Assembly (NCBI RefSeq): GCF_000003855.2
Contig: NW_003101673.1
Location: forward strand, 1,131,900 to 1,195,899
DNA length: 64,000 nt
Direction: 5' to 3'
From: Blastomyces gilchristii SLH14081
Taxonomy: Eukaryota > Ascomycota > Eurotiomycetes > Onygenales > Ajellomycetaceae
A model generated the notes under the pieces. That model had not been told where the DNA came from and did not search any database. It saw only the letters and a list, made by a program, of their open reading frames with translations. The position numbers and the translations under genes are program-made. Below are positions 13,900 through 24,568 of this stretch, in pieces (within the stretch, counting starts at the first letter, position 1; every line of letters starts with the position of its first letter).

Positions 13900-14500
13900 T
13901 ATTATAGTGCAGTGACTCATCTCATTCTGATAATACTATTATTATCAGCCTGATTGAGTTTGAATTGAGTAAGTGTTTACAGCTCAGTCTTCATTGAGTT
14001 TTATATACACTCTCATAATTGACTTTCTTTGTATTATCAGATTTTTAAATCATCACTTACAAGCTGAGTATTCAGAAAAAGCTCTTCATTTACAAGAATG
14101 TAAGATGCATCAATTAAAATCACTTTTGATTTAATTTCACAGTGTCAGTCTGTCAGATATTATAGTCTTTCAGCTCTGAGAGCTTTATAATAATCTTCAT
14201 TTCAATATAACTGTAATTATTCTTGAATTCATAGAACTTATCTATCTCAGTGACTGAGTTTATAACTGTGATAAGATTGAGATTTATTCTCTGCTTCTGT
14301 AGTCATTGTTTACAGATGATTTTTACTATATCTGCTTCTGAGAATTCTGTCTCTTATAGATGAGTGAAGTATACTAACATTTTAATAATCTCATCAGCTG
14401 AGCTATCTTGAGTGAGTGTAGAGTATTCTATTGAGAAGAGATCTTCTTCTCTTCTTGAACTTGTGCTATGTTCTGTATTCATTTTGATTTAAACTTTCTG
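13900..14500 (-). pseudogene. Probable Copia gag start, degenerate
   Basis: Just inside the right LTR the minus strand has an ATG near 14481 followed by a mostly open acidic and Ser/Thr-rich frame when TGA is tolerated. Its position, directly downstream of the 5' LTR, fits gag. No zinc knuckle could be placed with confidence. Confidence 0.4.
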
Positions 14501-14802
14501 AGCTATTTGAGATGATGATTACAGCTCAAGTGACTCTTGTTCAGAGATATTATGTGTACATGTTGACTGTGTTGAATATCTTCTATTCATGTAAGAACAC
14601 AGAGATTGCTTACAGACTTGTTATGAAAGTCTGTAGCAGATTAATTAATTTTGAAATCAATAATTCTTTTCAATCTGTGATGAGCAGCTGCAGAATCACT
14701 AATGCAGTATTTCAGAATTTAATTAGATCTTTAATTTAAGAGCATGAAGTATAAGAATATATTAAATTAGAGTGAATTCTTATATGCAAAAGAAACATAA
14801 TC

Positions 14803-14948
14803 TGATGAAGGTGATATATAGAGTAGTTAATTATATTATTAAGATCTATCTATTATGCGGTCTTTTATATGTGTAGATGTTTGCTAAGTGATCAGTGTAC
14901 ACCTCACTTAGACAGAAGTGATCAGCCCGTAGAGAGAGAAATTCAACA
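14803..14948 (-). repeat. Copia LTR (5' LTR of the minus-strand element)
   Basis: 146 bp, direct repeat of 8395-8540. Starts TG and ends CA, followed directly by the TSD AATTA. Confidence 0.88.
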
Positions 14949-15636
14949 AATTATATTATTAGATAATATCATTAAAAATATATTAATATTATAAACATTA
15001 ATGTTGAAAAAATGTTAATACTTATATATTATAGTGATTTGTGAATCATAATAGTTAAATATATATATATATATATATTATTTCTGACTTGATTACAACT
15101 TGTACAATAATTTTTGAAAACTCAAAATTAATTTTAATTATTAATACTTATGAACTTATAACTAATTAATATAAAAAGAAAAAAACTTTTTCTATTTATT
15201 ATCTTTCTTCTCTTTCTTATTCTTCTTCTTCTTCTTCTTCTTCTCATCTAAGATAATAATTATCTTAAAATCTCTCTTTACTCTCTTTTCAGAGAAGAGT
15301 TCTCACTGCTTCTTCTTAACTAGATTAATCTATATTTCAAAATCTCACATTTTCTGATCTGCTGTTTCAGATTTCATCTCAGTAGTAAGTAGATTAATAT
15401 ACTCAGAGAGTAAAGCTGTCTTCTTAATATACTGAATTATAAAGTATATTTAAGATCTGAATAAGATCTTAATTCTCTTCTTCTCTGCCAGCTTCTGCTA
15501 ATTAATTAGAGAATAGAAGTATTATTAAAAATTATTATCTCTTAATAAATAAAAAACTTATCAGTTTTAACTTCTTTATTTCTTACTTTAACATCTTCTT
15601 AATCTTCTTTTACTATTACTTATTTATAGTAATACT

Positions 15637-15973
15637 CTTCTTCTCTCTCTCTCTTTTTATCTTAATTTTAAATTATTCTCAGAACTTCTTCTGATCTTAC
15701 TACTACTGTATAAAACTCTTTACTATCTTCTTCTTTAATCTCTTATAGATAGTATTATCTGTATTATTTCTATACTTAGTTCAGTCTAAATCTATTAGAA
15801 GTGTTACTTAAAATCATTATTATTCTACTCTTTTATAAAGTCTCTTTAAGGTATTATAACATGTCTTATAATCTATTTTCTCTTACTTAAATATCTTCTT
15901 CTTCTCTTTCTTCAATCTGTGACTATGCTTATATTACATGTATCTTGATAATCTGCAGAACTGCAGAATATTT
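15637..15973. repeat. Unknown repeat Y, copy 2, left part
   Basis: Direct match to 3902-4230. It is interrupted after ACTGCAGAATATTT (15960-15973) by the nested SINE/LINE block and resumes at 24436. Confidence 0.6.
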
Positions 15974-16317
15974 ATTATTATTATTATTATTCTTCTTCTT
16001 CTTCTTCTTTTATTATACTTATATACAAGCGGAGCTTATAATGAGTTCTTGTATGATGTTAAATACAGATTAAGTGTTAATTCTTCTGTATAATTTATAC
16101 AGGAGAAAATACAGATGTTGAGATTATACTAAGATAATAAGAACATAGAAAAATACAAAGAAGTGATAATTAGATACATGTGATAATAACTTCTCAGCTC
16201 AGAAATATAGAGTGATTTATTAAAGTAATTTGTACATCTCTGTATTTATTAAAAACCTGAGATGCTTGAGTTTCAGATTTAATGTATTCTCTGCAGGTTT
16301 CAAACTCACACGCCTTG
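15974..16317 (-). mobile_element. SINE 1, 3' part (outermost layer of the nest)
   Basis: Minus-oriented tRNA-derived SINE, starting with its (TTA)n tail. The body matches the SINE at 25235-25609 throughout. It is cut within the B-box region and its head continues at 24366-24421. The two halves are flanked by a 14-bp TSD, ACTG[CT]AGAATATTT (15960-15973 and 24422-24435). Confidence 0.8.
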
Positions 16318-16347
16318 CTCCGGTGGCCGAATGGTTAATGCGGCCAC
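16318..16347 (+). mobile_element. SINE 2, 5' head (second layer of the nest)
   Basis: Thirty bases, starting CTCCGGTGGCCGAATGG, form the tRNA-like 5' end and A box of a plus-oriented SINE. It is severed by the LINE after GTTAATGCGGCCAC and continues at 23988-24350. SINE 2 itself sits in SINE 1 with a 15-bp TSD: AACTCACACGCCTTG at 16303-16317 and its mutated twin AACTCATACGTCTTA at 24351-24365. Confidence 0.8.
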
Positions 16348-17040
16348 AATCTACAAACCGCTCCACCACGAACTCGCTCGATTTTTCGAATAAGAACCCG
16401 CCGATAGATCCATCGAAAAGCCCTCGATCATACGAGCATTTTGACCCCATCGCCGACCGCATACCCCGTGTGGTGGTGGAGTTATCCAGCCAAACGTGAA
16501 CCAGACGTCGTTCAGAACTCCTGCGTGGGATTATCCCCCATTCTCCCCTACCACACCACAACCCCGGGCCAAATTGCCATACAAATTGTAAGGTGAAGAG
16601 ACCTAGCCATATGCACCAATCTTCTCGATTTTGGAAGATCCCCGATCTGTAGTTGTGGAGATATCTGAGGAGCGACCTCCGCGAAAACCCTGTCCATCTT
16701 TGATGTTCCAAAACACCAACGCCAAGTCCCACCCTCGTACCGCCCTTCCCAATCTGGCCCATCCCCGGCAGAAAAATACAAAAAGATACCTCAGCGATAA
16801 TATCAAGCACATAATCAACAGCCACTTCTGAAGTGCAACCTCCGCAGTCTGTCTTCAGTGTATCTAGACATCAACGCCAAGTCTCACCCTTGTACCACCC
16901 CTCTCAATCTGGCCCATCCCCAACAGAAGAGTACAAAAAGATACCTCAGCAACTGTACTCAATACATAATCAGCAGACACAACAACTATAAAATCAGTAT
17001 ACTTCAAGGTCTGACTGAGCCTTTGATCCCTGCACAGTGA
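16348..17040 (+). promoter_or_regulatory. GC-rich 5' UTR / candidate LINE promoter with 155-bp tandem repeats
   Basis: The first ~690 bp of the LINE have normal composition (abundant CC, GG, CG), unlike all flanking sequence. Two tandem units start at about 16717 and 16872 with period 155; each contains CAACGCCAAGTC, AATCTGGCCCATCCCC and TACAAAAAGATACCTCAGC. The second unit already carries several C-to-T and G-to-A changes. A promoter role is inferred from position, since many LINEs use tandem 5' monomers. Apparent ORFs here do not look like a gene. Confidence 0.5.
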
Positions 17041-17965
17041 GATATATTAAATCTAGTTTTAATACCTCAATATTCAATAGATTCTGTAAGAGATTGAGAA
17101 CAGCAACACTAGATTTCTATTGAATTTGAGAATTAACTCTATATTGATATAATCATTGACAAAGTCTTCTATTTTGAGATATAAATAACCAGTTCCTCTA
17201 CATCCTGCTGGCAATATTTATATTATTATATAGAAACAGACTTATATTCTCTATAATATCAAGACTCTGAAGAGGGAAAGTCTTGATAGAGAGTATACAG
17301 TAGTACATATCTTAGCAGTTTCTATCTCATTCTTCTGCAGCAGTTAATGCAAAAAAAAGATCTTAGAAATAGTTTTTTACTTCTCTTGAAAAAGTAAGAT
17401 GTTTTTCTCTGAGTTTTATACAATATTCTTACAAAGAATTAAAAACAGAGTTGTTTTCTGTCATAATTTCATATTCTTTTAAGTAAGAATTACTTTTTCA
17501 GTGACTGAAGAGCTTTCATTAATACTTAATTCTTTTTTACACTCTTTATTAACTGATTTGAGTTGCACACTTGTTGTGTGAGGAGAATTGAATGATTTAG
17601 AATAAAATTGAATAGTTTTAATCAATTTCTCTGTAAAAAATTGATTTATTTTTTGTCAGTTTTTCTCTCAAAAACTGTCATATCATCTGATTTATTATCA
17701 ATTGATATCATACTTTTCCTCACTGTATCTCAAGAAAGAGATTGTAAAGATTTTATTGATTTATCTTAAAAATCAATTTTAGTTTATTAGATTCTCTTCA
17801 AAAATCTAACCTAGTTACTGAACTAGTGTGAAAAAAATCAGGTGTTTTATACACAAAAGTCTTTTATTCTTCTTTTGAAACAGTCTGATCAACTTTTCAA
17901 TTGAAAACAGACTTAGAAATATCTCAATTGAAACAGTCTGATCAACTTTTCATTGAGTGAAAACA

Positions 17966-19570
17966 ATGAGTTCAAAAATACACTCAGTTGATGTGGAAAA
18001 AGATGCTTTCTCAAATGCTATTTCTGAGATTGAAATTCTGAAGAGAAGAAAGAAAGAAGAAATAGAGAAATAACAAGTTCTTGAAATACAGGAACTTGAA
18101 AAAGCAAGCAAGATTCTTGAAAAGCAGTGTCTGAGTGAGATGAATGAAGAAGTTCTGTTAATTCTTCATGCTCAGACTAGATAACTACAGAAGATGATCA
18201 AGTTCAAACTTGAAATCTCAAACACAGTTCAAAAAACCTTGAAAATTCCTAGTATAATCACTGACTCTTCATCTTGCTCTTCTTCTTTCTTTTTTCCTAC
18301 TTCTTCTTCTTCTTTGAATTAGAAGAAAACATATGCTCAAGCAGCTGAATCTGCTGTCTCTAAACCTGCTGTCTTAAAACCTGCTCAAAATCCTGAGAAA
18401 ACTGAGAAGAATACTGCTCATGTCTCTATTCATAGAAAAGTGAAAAAGAAAATACAAAAAGAGAAAAACTTTCAAATCTTCAGAAATAGAAGACTTATTC
18501 TCAAAGTCTTAAACCAGGATATTCTGCAAAGAAACAAGCTAAACTCAAATCTCATTTTCAGAATCAGAAATGAAATTAATCAGCAGTTCTTTTCTCAGTT
18601 GATAACTGATATTGAAGTTCAAAAACCAGTTATAGCTTCAATTGAGTCATCATTCTTTGAAAACTTCATCATTCTGACTACAATGCCTGAATTCAGTGCT
18701 GAATTCCTTATTCAGAATGAGAATCTCTGAAAGTCAGCAGTAGAATCTTTGTTAAATATAATAATTCTATCTGAAAGAGATGAAAAGTGAGACAAATTCA
18801 TTCTTCATGATATTTCAGTTGAAATTTTTGACTGTGAAGAAGAAATACTACTTCTCAAAAATGAATTGAAAGAATACAACTCTATTCAACTGAGAAAGGA
18901 GTCTGTATGACTAAATTCAATTGAGTTCAGACAAAGTAGGAGAAATGTCTCTGTTCTAGTATATATAAAAACACTTGAACAGTCAAAGATCTCTGAAGTA
19001 AGAGTAGCAGGTTTAAAAATGAGAGTTCATGAATACAAAGACTCAAGAATGAATCTCAAAGCTTAAACACAGTGTTCAAACTGTCAAAGATATGAACACT
19101 TTGCAATCTCATGTTTTAGAGACTCAAAATATGCATTCTGTGCCAGAGATCACAAAACTAGTGAGCATAAATGTGAAACATGCTCAAAAAGAGATGAAAT
19201 TTGTCAACATACTCTGCTTAAGTGCTCTAATTGCAAAGAAAAACATGCATCTAGCTCAAAAGAATGTATGTTTACTTCTAGAACTCAAAAGAACTGAAGA
19301 AAAGATAAAGCTCAAAGTCAATCTAGAACTGAAGAGAAGAGTCAAGTCAGTAGACTTACAACTGCAAGCTTAAAAAGAAGAAACTCTCAACTATCTAAGT
19401 CTTCAAACTTCAATTCTTCAGCTAAATGTAAATAGAATTTGAATTCTCAAACTTCTGTTAAGATTAGAGAATTGAGAAATGACTCTGGTGATAAACTAGA
19501 TATAATGCAAGCAGTTGAGATTTCTACTTTTCAGAACAGTTATAATCTACTATCTAATGATAGTGATTAG
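17966..19570 (+). pseudogene. LINE ORF1 (gag-like, zinc knuckles), broken
   Basis: From ATG 17966 (MSSKIHSVDVEKDAF...) an acidic and lysine-rich coiled-coil region leads to a Cys/His-rich block beginning with TGT 19073 (CSNCQRYEHF). That block has three consecutive knuckles typical of LINE ORF1 nucleic-acid-binding proteins. In-frame stops include TAA/TAG replacing Gln and TGA at Trp-like positions. The final TAG is at 19568-19570, 23 bp before the ORF2 start. Confidence 0.75.
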
Positions 19571-19593
19571 ATTCTACTCTACTCTCTTTTAGT

Positions 19594-22500
19594 ATGAATA
19601 TACAACAAAAACAACAAAAAAAGTTTAAAAACTCTTCAAAAATCACATTTATTCAAAATAATGTGAATAGAAACTCAAATTGTATTTATTCTTGTCTTCA
19701 AATTACATTTGAATAAAAAGTTGATTTTATACTGCTTCAGAAGCCGAATTTTGATGCTGAGCAAAAATATGTCATTTCTCATTCAAGCTACTACTGCTTT
19801 TTATCTCAAAAGTCTGAGATAAAGTCAAGAGTAGTGATCTATGAAAGAAAGAGATCAAGATATCAATTTAATCTAAGATTTGATATCATGTCTGACTCTG
19901 ATATTCTGGTGAGTGATATTATAGATAAAGAAAATGAGTTTGATACTATACAGCTCATAAATATCTATAATGAAAAGTCATTGAAGAAAAATAATAATAT
20001 CTGAACAATTGATAGAGGATTTCTGAACATAACTTCATCAAGAAACTCTATAATTGCAGGAGATTTCAATGCACATCATTTCTGATGAAATTCAGAATGC
20101 AAGAGAGCAGTGAGAGCTGATAATCTAGTTAAATGAATCTTTAAGCATTCAATAGATTTGGTTAATAAGTCTGATCAATAAACATTCTTTAGAAAAGACA
20201 TGAAACAGAAGTCTATTATAGATCTAATCTTCATGTCATAAAATCTAATGAAAAGAAGACTTGTAAACTAGTTTATTGATTCAAATGAGACATCAGAATC
20301 AGGTCATGAGATTATTCAATTTAATATTGAACTGAGTGAAAAACAAATGAGTGAAAATCCTCTTCTCTCTAATCAGTATAACTTTGAAAAAGCTGATTGA
20401 AAAGCAGTTGAAGAAAGCATAAAACTGTTAAAATCTGAAAGACAGAATAAGCTATATTGGAATTCTGGTCAAGATATCTCAAATGAAATGCTTGAGAATA
20501 GAGTGAAGCTTATTACATCTATTATTCTAACAAGTGTTAGAGATAATATTTTAAAAAGAAAATCTTCTGAGTATTCAAAACCTTGATGAAATGAGAATAT
20601 CTCATCTAAAAGAAAAGAATTAGCTACTGTTAGAAGAGATTGAAAGAATGATGTAATATCTGATGAAGAGTTCAAAGCTATCAGAAATGAATATTTTTCA
20701 GATATTAAAAGAGCTAAAACAGACTGCTGGAATAAATTTCTTGAAGAAGTACAAGAAAAGAAAGTTTTTAAAGCTTTTAACTATACTAAAACAAGAAGTG
20801 TAGCAAAACTTCCAGCCTTAGAATATGAGTTTCAGAATGAATCATATATAGTAAACTCTTTTAAGAAAAAATGTTAAGCTTTCATGAGAATTCTCTTTCA
20901 GAACTCATCAGATTCAGATTCAGATTCAGAGAAAGAGAATATATCACTTCTCAACTACATTGATGAAAATGACTGGGAATGGCCTGATCTTATACAAGAT
21001 GAATTAGAGTCAGCTATCTTCTCAAGTTCTGTTAAAACTGCTGCAGGTTCTGATTCAATTAATCACTTGATTATTCAAAATACATATTCCTACTTAAAGA
21101 ATGAATATTTTGAGCTCTTTTTCAATCTCTTGAAAAATGAATATCATTCTGAATGCTGGAGAGAAGCCACTGGAGTGATTCTTGCAAAACCTCATAGAAA
21201 AACTTCAATTCCTAAGTCATATAGAGTAATATCTCTATTGAACTGTCTAGAAAAGGTTTTAGAAAAGATAATAGCTACTTAACTATCTTTTATAAGCTCT
21301 ATAGATGATTCTCTTTTATTCAGTGAATAAATGAGAGATAGAAAACAGTGTTCTGCAATTGACACTGTTCTCTCAGTTATTCATGATATTCAAATAGTAA
21401 AGCATGAGGGTCTGGTCTCAACTGCAGTTTTTATTGATATAAAAGAAGCATTTGATCATGTTTCAAAGTCAAAGTTAATTCAGATATTGAAGATATTAAA
21501 ACTGTCACTTTCTCTAATAAAATGAGTTAACTGTTTTATATCTAAAAGAATTATACAACTCTTCTTTGATGAAATGAAATAAGACAAGACTGAGATATAA
21601 ATAGAAGTATCATAGAGATCTTCAATCTCACTCATTTTATTTGCAATATACACTGCATATCTATTCAAAAATAGAAATATGAGAATAGTGCAATCTCTGA
21701 GTTATATGGATGATATTGATCTAGTCTACAGCTTAAAAACTATCAAAGAGAATTTGAAAGTAATTGAAGAAGCTGCAAAGGAAATCTTTGTTAGAGCAGA
21801 TATCAATCAAATTCAATTTAATATGAATAAAACTGAGTTAATTTATTTCTTTTCTAGATTCAATGAGAAAGAACTATCTCTAACTCTTTTAAATAGAGAG
21901 ATTAAACCCAGTGTAAATGTCAAATGATTAGAAGTATGATTAAACTTCAAGTTGAATTTTAAATATCACATTCAACAAAGAACTGTCAAGGCAGAAAGAC
22001 TATTGAACAACATAATCAGACTATCAAATACAGAGAGGGGTCTATTCTTCCAGACTATGAGACAGTTATATATAGCCTGTATTACATCAGTAGCTGATTA
22101 TGAAGTTCAAGTTTGATGAAATAATCAAGAGAATTTCACTGAACTCTTTCAAAGTCTGCAAAACAGAGTCTTGAGAAGAATTCTGAGAGCATTCAAACCA
22201 TCTTCTATTAAAGCAATGAAAATTGAAGCTTCAATTCCTCCTCCTGCTATTAGATTTGAAAAGGCCTGTATGAACTATGCTCTGAGAGTTGTAAAGATGA
22301 GCTCAAATCATATAATCAGAGAAAGAGTCTCTTCTTCATTTCCATCAATTAACTCTGGAAAAACTCTTCTTCATTTCCACCAATTAACTCTGGAAATGAA
22401 CTGGATTGAAATAGATTTCTTGATTGGAATGAAAATAATTCTTCAAAGAAAATGCCTTCTCAACTGTACAGACTATGCTCTCTGATTAAAAATCAATTTT

Positions 22501-23591
22501 CTTCTTTAAATGTTGAAAAAGTTGATCATGAGAAGTTATCTCTCTGGAGAGAAAAGCTTGAATCTCTTATAGACTTACAAATAAGTGAACTATCAAAAGA
22601 GAAAGAATATGAACAGCATTTGAAGAGAATTTCTACAATCAATATAAAAGACTCTATTCTGATTTATTCAGATAACTCAAAAAATGAGAACTTGAATAGA
22701 TTAGGTGCAGGCATTGCTTATACTGAAGATAATATTAATTTTATCTCAGATTTCTGAAATCTAGACTCTGAATATGAAGTCTTTGATGCTGAACTATTTG
22801 TGATAGTGAAAGCTTTCAAACTCATTGAAATAAAATCTCATAAAAGAGAAAATTGTTTGAAAGAGATATGAATATTCTCTGATAGTCAAGCTGCTTTAAA
22901 AAGACTTAGAAATAGTCAGATTTATAATAGTCAAATGAATCTTGAACTGATCTTAAACTCTGTTTTGAAAATTCAAAAGAGAAGAATATTAAAGCTGATA
23001 ATTCATCTGCACTGAGTTTCTACTCATATGAATATTCATGACAATGAATTGGCTGATTCAGCTGTAAAAAAGAGTGCAGAATTAAGCAGATCTATTCAAA
23101 AAATTATGTCCTGATCTTTTATAAAGAGAAAAATAAAAGAATCTTGTTTAGACAAGTGAAATGAAAGCTGGCAGAAACAAAAGAAGAGTATACATTATTC
23201 AAGATTTGAAACAAAACTCAAGTGAAAATCTTGTTCAATTAAATGTAAAAAGAAAATATTCTCATCTATAATACAGCTGAAACTAGGACATGGCTATTTC
23301 AAATCTTATATACAAAGATTTGATGATAGATTTGACTCAATAGAATGCTCATTCTGCAATACAAATGAGAATTCTGAGTATATTGTAATGCACTGTGTAT
23401 TATACAATAGTCTCAGAGCCAGATTGAAAGAGAAGTATGATCTAAATCAATTAAATATGAGATTCTTATTCTCAACTGAGACAGGAATTAAATACTTAAT
23501 AGACTTTCTATCAGAAACTCAAGCAGCTATAAGAAAATGGCTAAATTCAGAACTATCTGAATATGAAGAGGAGGAAATCAATCAGATATAG
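19594..23591 (+). pseudogene. LINE ORF2 (endonuclease, reverse transcriptase, RNase H), broken
   Basis: From ATG 19594: an APE-type endonuclease remnant with GDFNAHHF then two TGA codons (20083-20088, Trp positions); a PWW motif with both Trp as TGA (20584-20589); RT with AAGSDSINH, KSYRVISLLN and AVFIDIKEAFDH; the catalytic box as YMDDIDLVY (about 21709); a QNRVLRRI block; and RNase H with LIYSDNS, AELF and a HLH[TGA]VSTHMNIHDNELAD end motif. A 35-bp tandem duplication (units at 22331 and 22366) shifts the frame by two and exactly accounts for the frame change downstream. Several TAA stops also occur. Non-functional. Confidence 0.82.
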
Positions 23592-23987
23592 TCTGTTAAA
23601 ACAGCTATACACTCTCTTTTAATAATTTGTTTTGTTATAGTCTCTCTTTACTTTATCTTTTTCTTTATCTTTTTCTTTCAATTTCTTTCTATCTATCTAT
23701 TTAATATGTCTATCTTTGAGACTGTGTTCTTTTTCTCTTTTTCTTTGTCATGATATTGTCAAATGATTTCAAAGTATCAAAAGATGTTAAAACACTGCAA
23801 TTTGTAAACAGTTTTTGTATTCTGAGCTGGAATTTTCTGATTTTGCATATCTGAAATTGATGAATGTATAATAGTTAACTTTACAGACATAGAAAAAACC
23901 CTGAGAACTAAAAGTTCTCAGGTAGATGTCATAGTCTCTGACTGCATACATCTATAATTGAAGAATAATAATAATAATAATAATAAA

Positions 23988-24350
23988 GTTAATGCGGCCA
24001 CCCAGTAGCGCCTTGGCGTGGGAAACCAAGGTGTGTGAGTTCGAAACCCGCAGGAGATACATTAAATTCAGAACTCAAGCACCTCAGGTTTCTAATAAAT
24101 ACAGAGGTGTACAAATCACTTCAATAAATCACTCTATATTTCTGAGCTGAGAAGTTATTATTATATGTATTTAATTATCACTTCTTTGTATTTTCTATAT
24201 TCTTATTATCTTGACATAATCTCAACATCTGTATTTCCTTCTGTATAATCAACACTTAATCTGTATTTAACATCATGTAAGAACTCATTATAAGCTCTGC
24301 TTGTATATAAGTATAATGAAAGAATAATAATAATAATAATAATAATAATA
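23988..24350 (+). mobile_element. SINE 2, remainder (tRNA-derived head, body, (AAT)n tail)
   Basis: Continues the head at 16318-16347 after the LINE insertion. It includes CCTTGGCGTGGGAAACCAAGG and a clear B box GAGTTCGAAACCC (about 24037-24049). A body of about 250 bp follows, ending TATAATGAAAGAATAATAAT in an (AAT)n tail. The head resembles class II tRNAs (Ser/Leu) but has no closed acceptor stem, so it is a SINE rather than a tRNA gene. Total SINE length without the duplication is about 380 bp. Confidence 0.8.
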
Positions 24351-24365
24351 AACTCATACGTCTTA

Positions 24366-24421
24366 ATTTCTCATGCTAAGGCACTACTGAGTAACTATAT
24401 TAATCATTCAGTCACTGAGAC
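24366..24421 (-). mobile_element. SINE 1, 5' head (outermost layer)
   Basis: The reverse complement, starting GTCTCAGTGACTGAATG, is a mutated version of the SINE 5' end. It completes the element begun at 15974-16317. The 14-bp TSD follows at 24422-24435. Confidence 0.75.
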
Positions 24422-24435
24422 ACTGTAGAATATTT

Positions 24436-24506
24436 GAAGAAGAATAACATAATTAATTTCAGTAAGTACTAAAGAGAGATAGAAGTAGAAGAGATAATTA
24501 AAAATA

Positions 24507-24568
<62 letters not shown>

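Larger units (their letters stand above)
8395..14948 (-). mobile_element. Copia-type LTR retrotransposon, degenerate
   Basis: Two 146-bp LTRs (8395-8540 and 14803-14948) begin TGATGAA. The right one ends in CA, and the pair is flanked by the 5-bp TSD AATTA. Orientation is minus. A purine-rich tract (reverse complement of CTTCTCTTAA, 8541-8550) abuts the left LTR as a polypurine tract would. Integrase (12261-12680) and reverse transcriptase (about 10880-11400) remnants follow in Copia order on the minus strand. The LTRs differ at about 15 sites, nearly all transitions. All frames are broken. The element carries an inserted LINE fragment and a tRNA-like element. Confidence 0.88.
5959..15505. 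repeat. Unknown repeat X, copy 2 (inverted, interrupted)
   Basis: Reverse complement of 1-2484. It is split by a Copia element inserted at AATTA (8390-8394 and 14949-14953) and by a 505-bp element inserted at AGTTATAG (7372-7379 and 7885-7892). The uninterrupted sequence at these target sites can be read in copy 1, which independently supports both insertions. Confidence 0.65.
16348..23987 (+). mobile_element. Full-length Tad-like LINE (non-LTR retrotransposon), degenerate
   Basis: A 7,640-bp insertion bounded by the exact 14-bp duplication GTTAATGCGGCCAC (16334-16347 and 23988-24001). Order: GC-rich 5' UTR with a 155-bp tandem repeat, ORF1 with zinc knuckles (17966-19570), ORF2 with endonuclease, reverse transcriptase and RNase H (19594-23591), 3' UTR and an (AAT)n tail (about 23965-23986). 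ORF2 stays in one frame until a 35-bp duplication near 22331-22400 shifts it. Many Trp positions read TGA and several Gln positions read TAA/TAG, so it is inactive. Domain order and the three CCHC-type knuckles suit the Tad1 clade of fungal LINEs. Confidence 0.88.

Noticed and set aside
16303..16347. Twin-priming 5' inversion of a SINE
   Set aside because: At first the opposed SINE pieces suggested inversion, but the matching 15-bp and 14-bp duplications at 24351 and 23988 show two separate nested insertions.
16220..16825. 201-codon minus-strand ORF in the GC-rich island, resembling a gene in composition
   Set aside because: It spans the SINE/LINE junctions fixed by target duplications, has no recognisable domain, and overlaps several equally open frames. 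It is better explained as LINE 5' UTR.
19594..23591. Alternative genetic code (TGA as Trp)
   Set aside because: TGG also occurs at Trp sites in the same frame, other stops interrupt it, and all genes of the right-hand block use TGG for Trp. CpC-directed mutation explains it.
23988..24060. Functional tRNA gene (A and B boxes present)
   Set aside because: The acceptor stem does not close and the sequence continues into a SINE body with an (AAT)n tail; it recurs in three dispersed copies.
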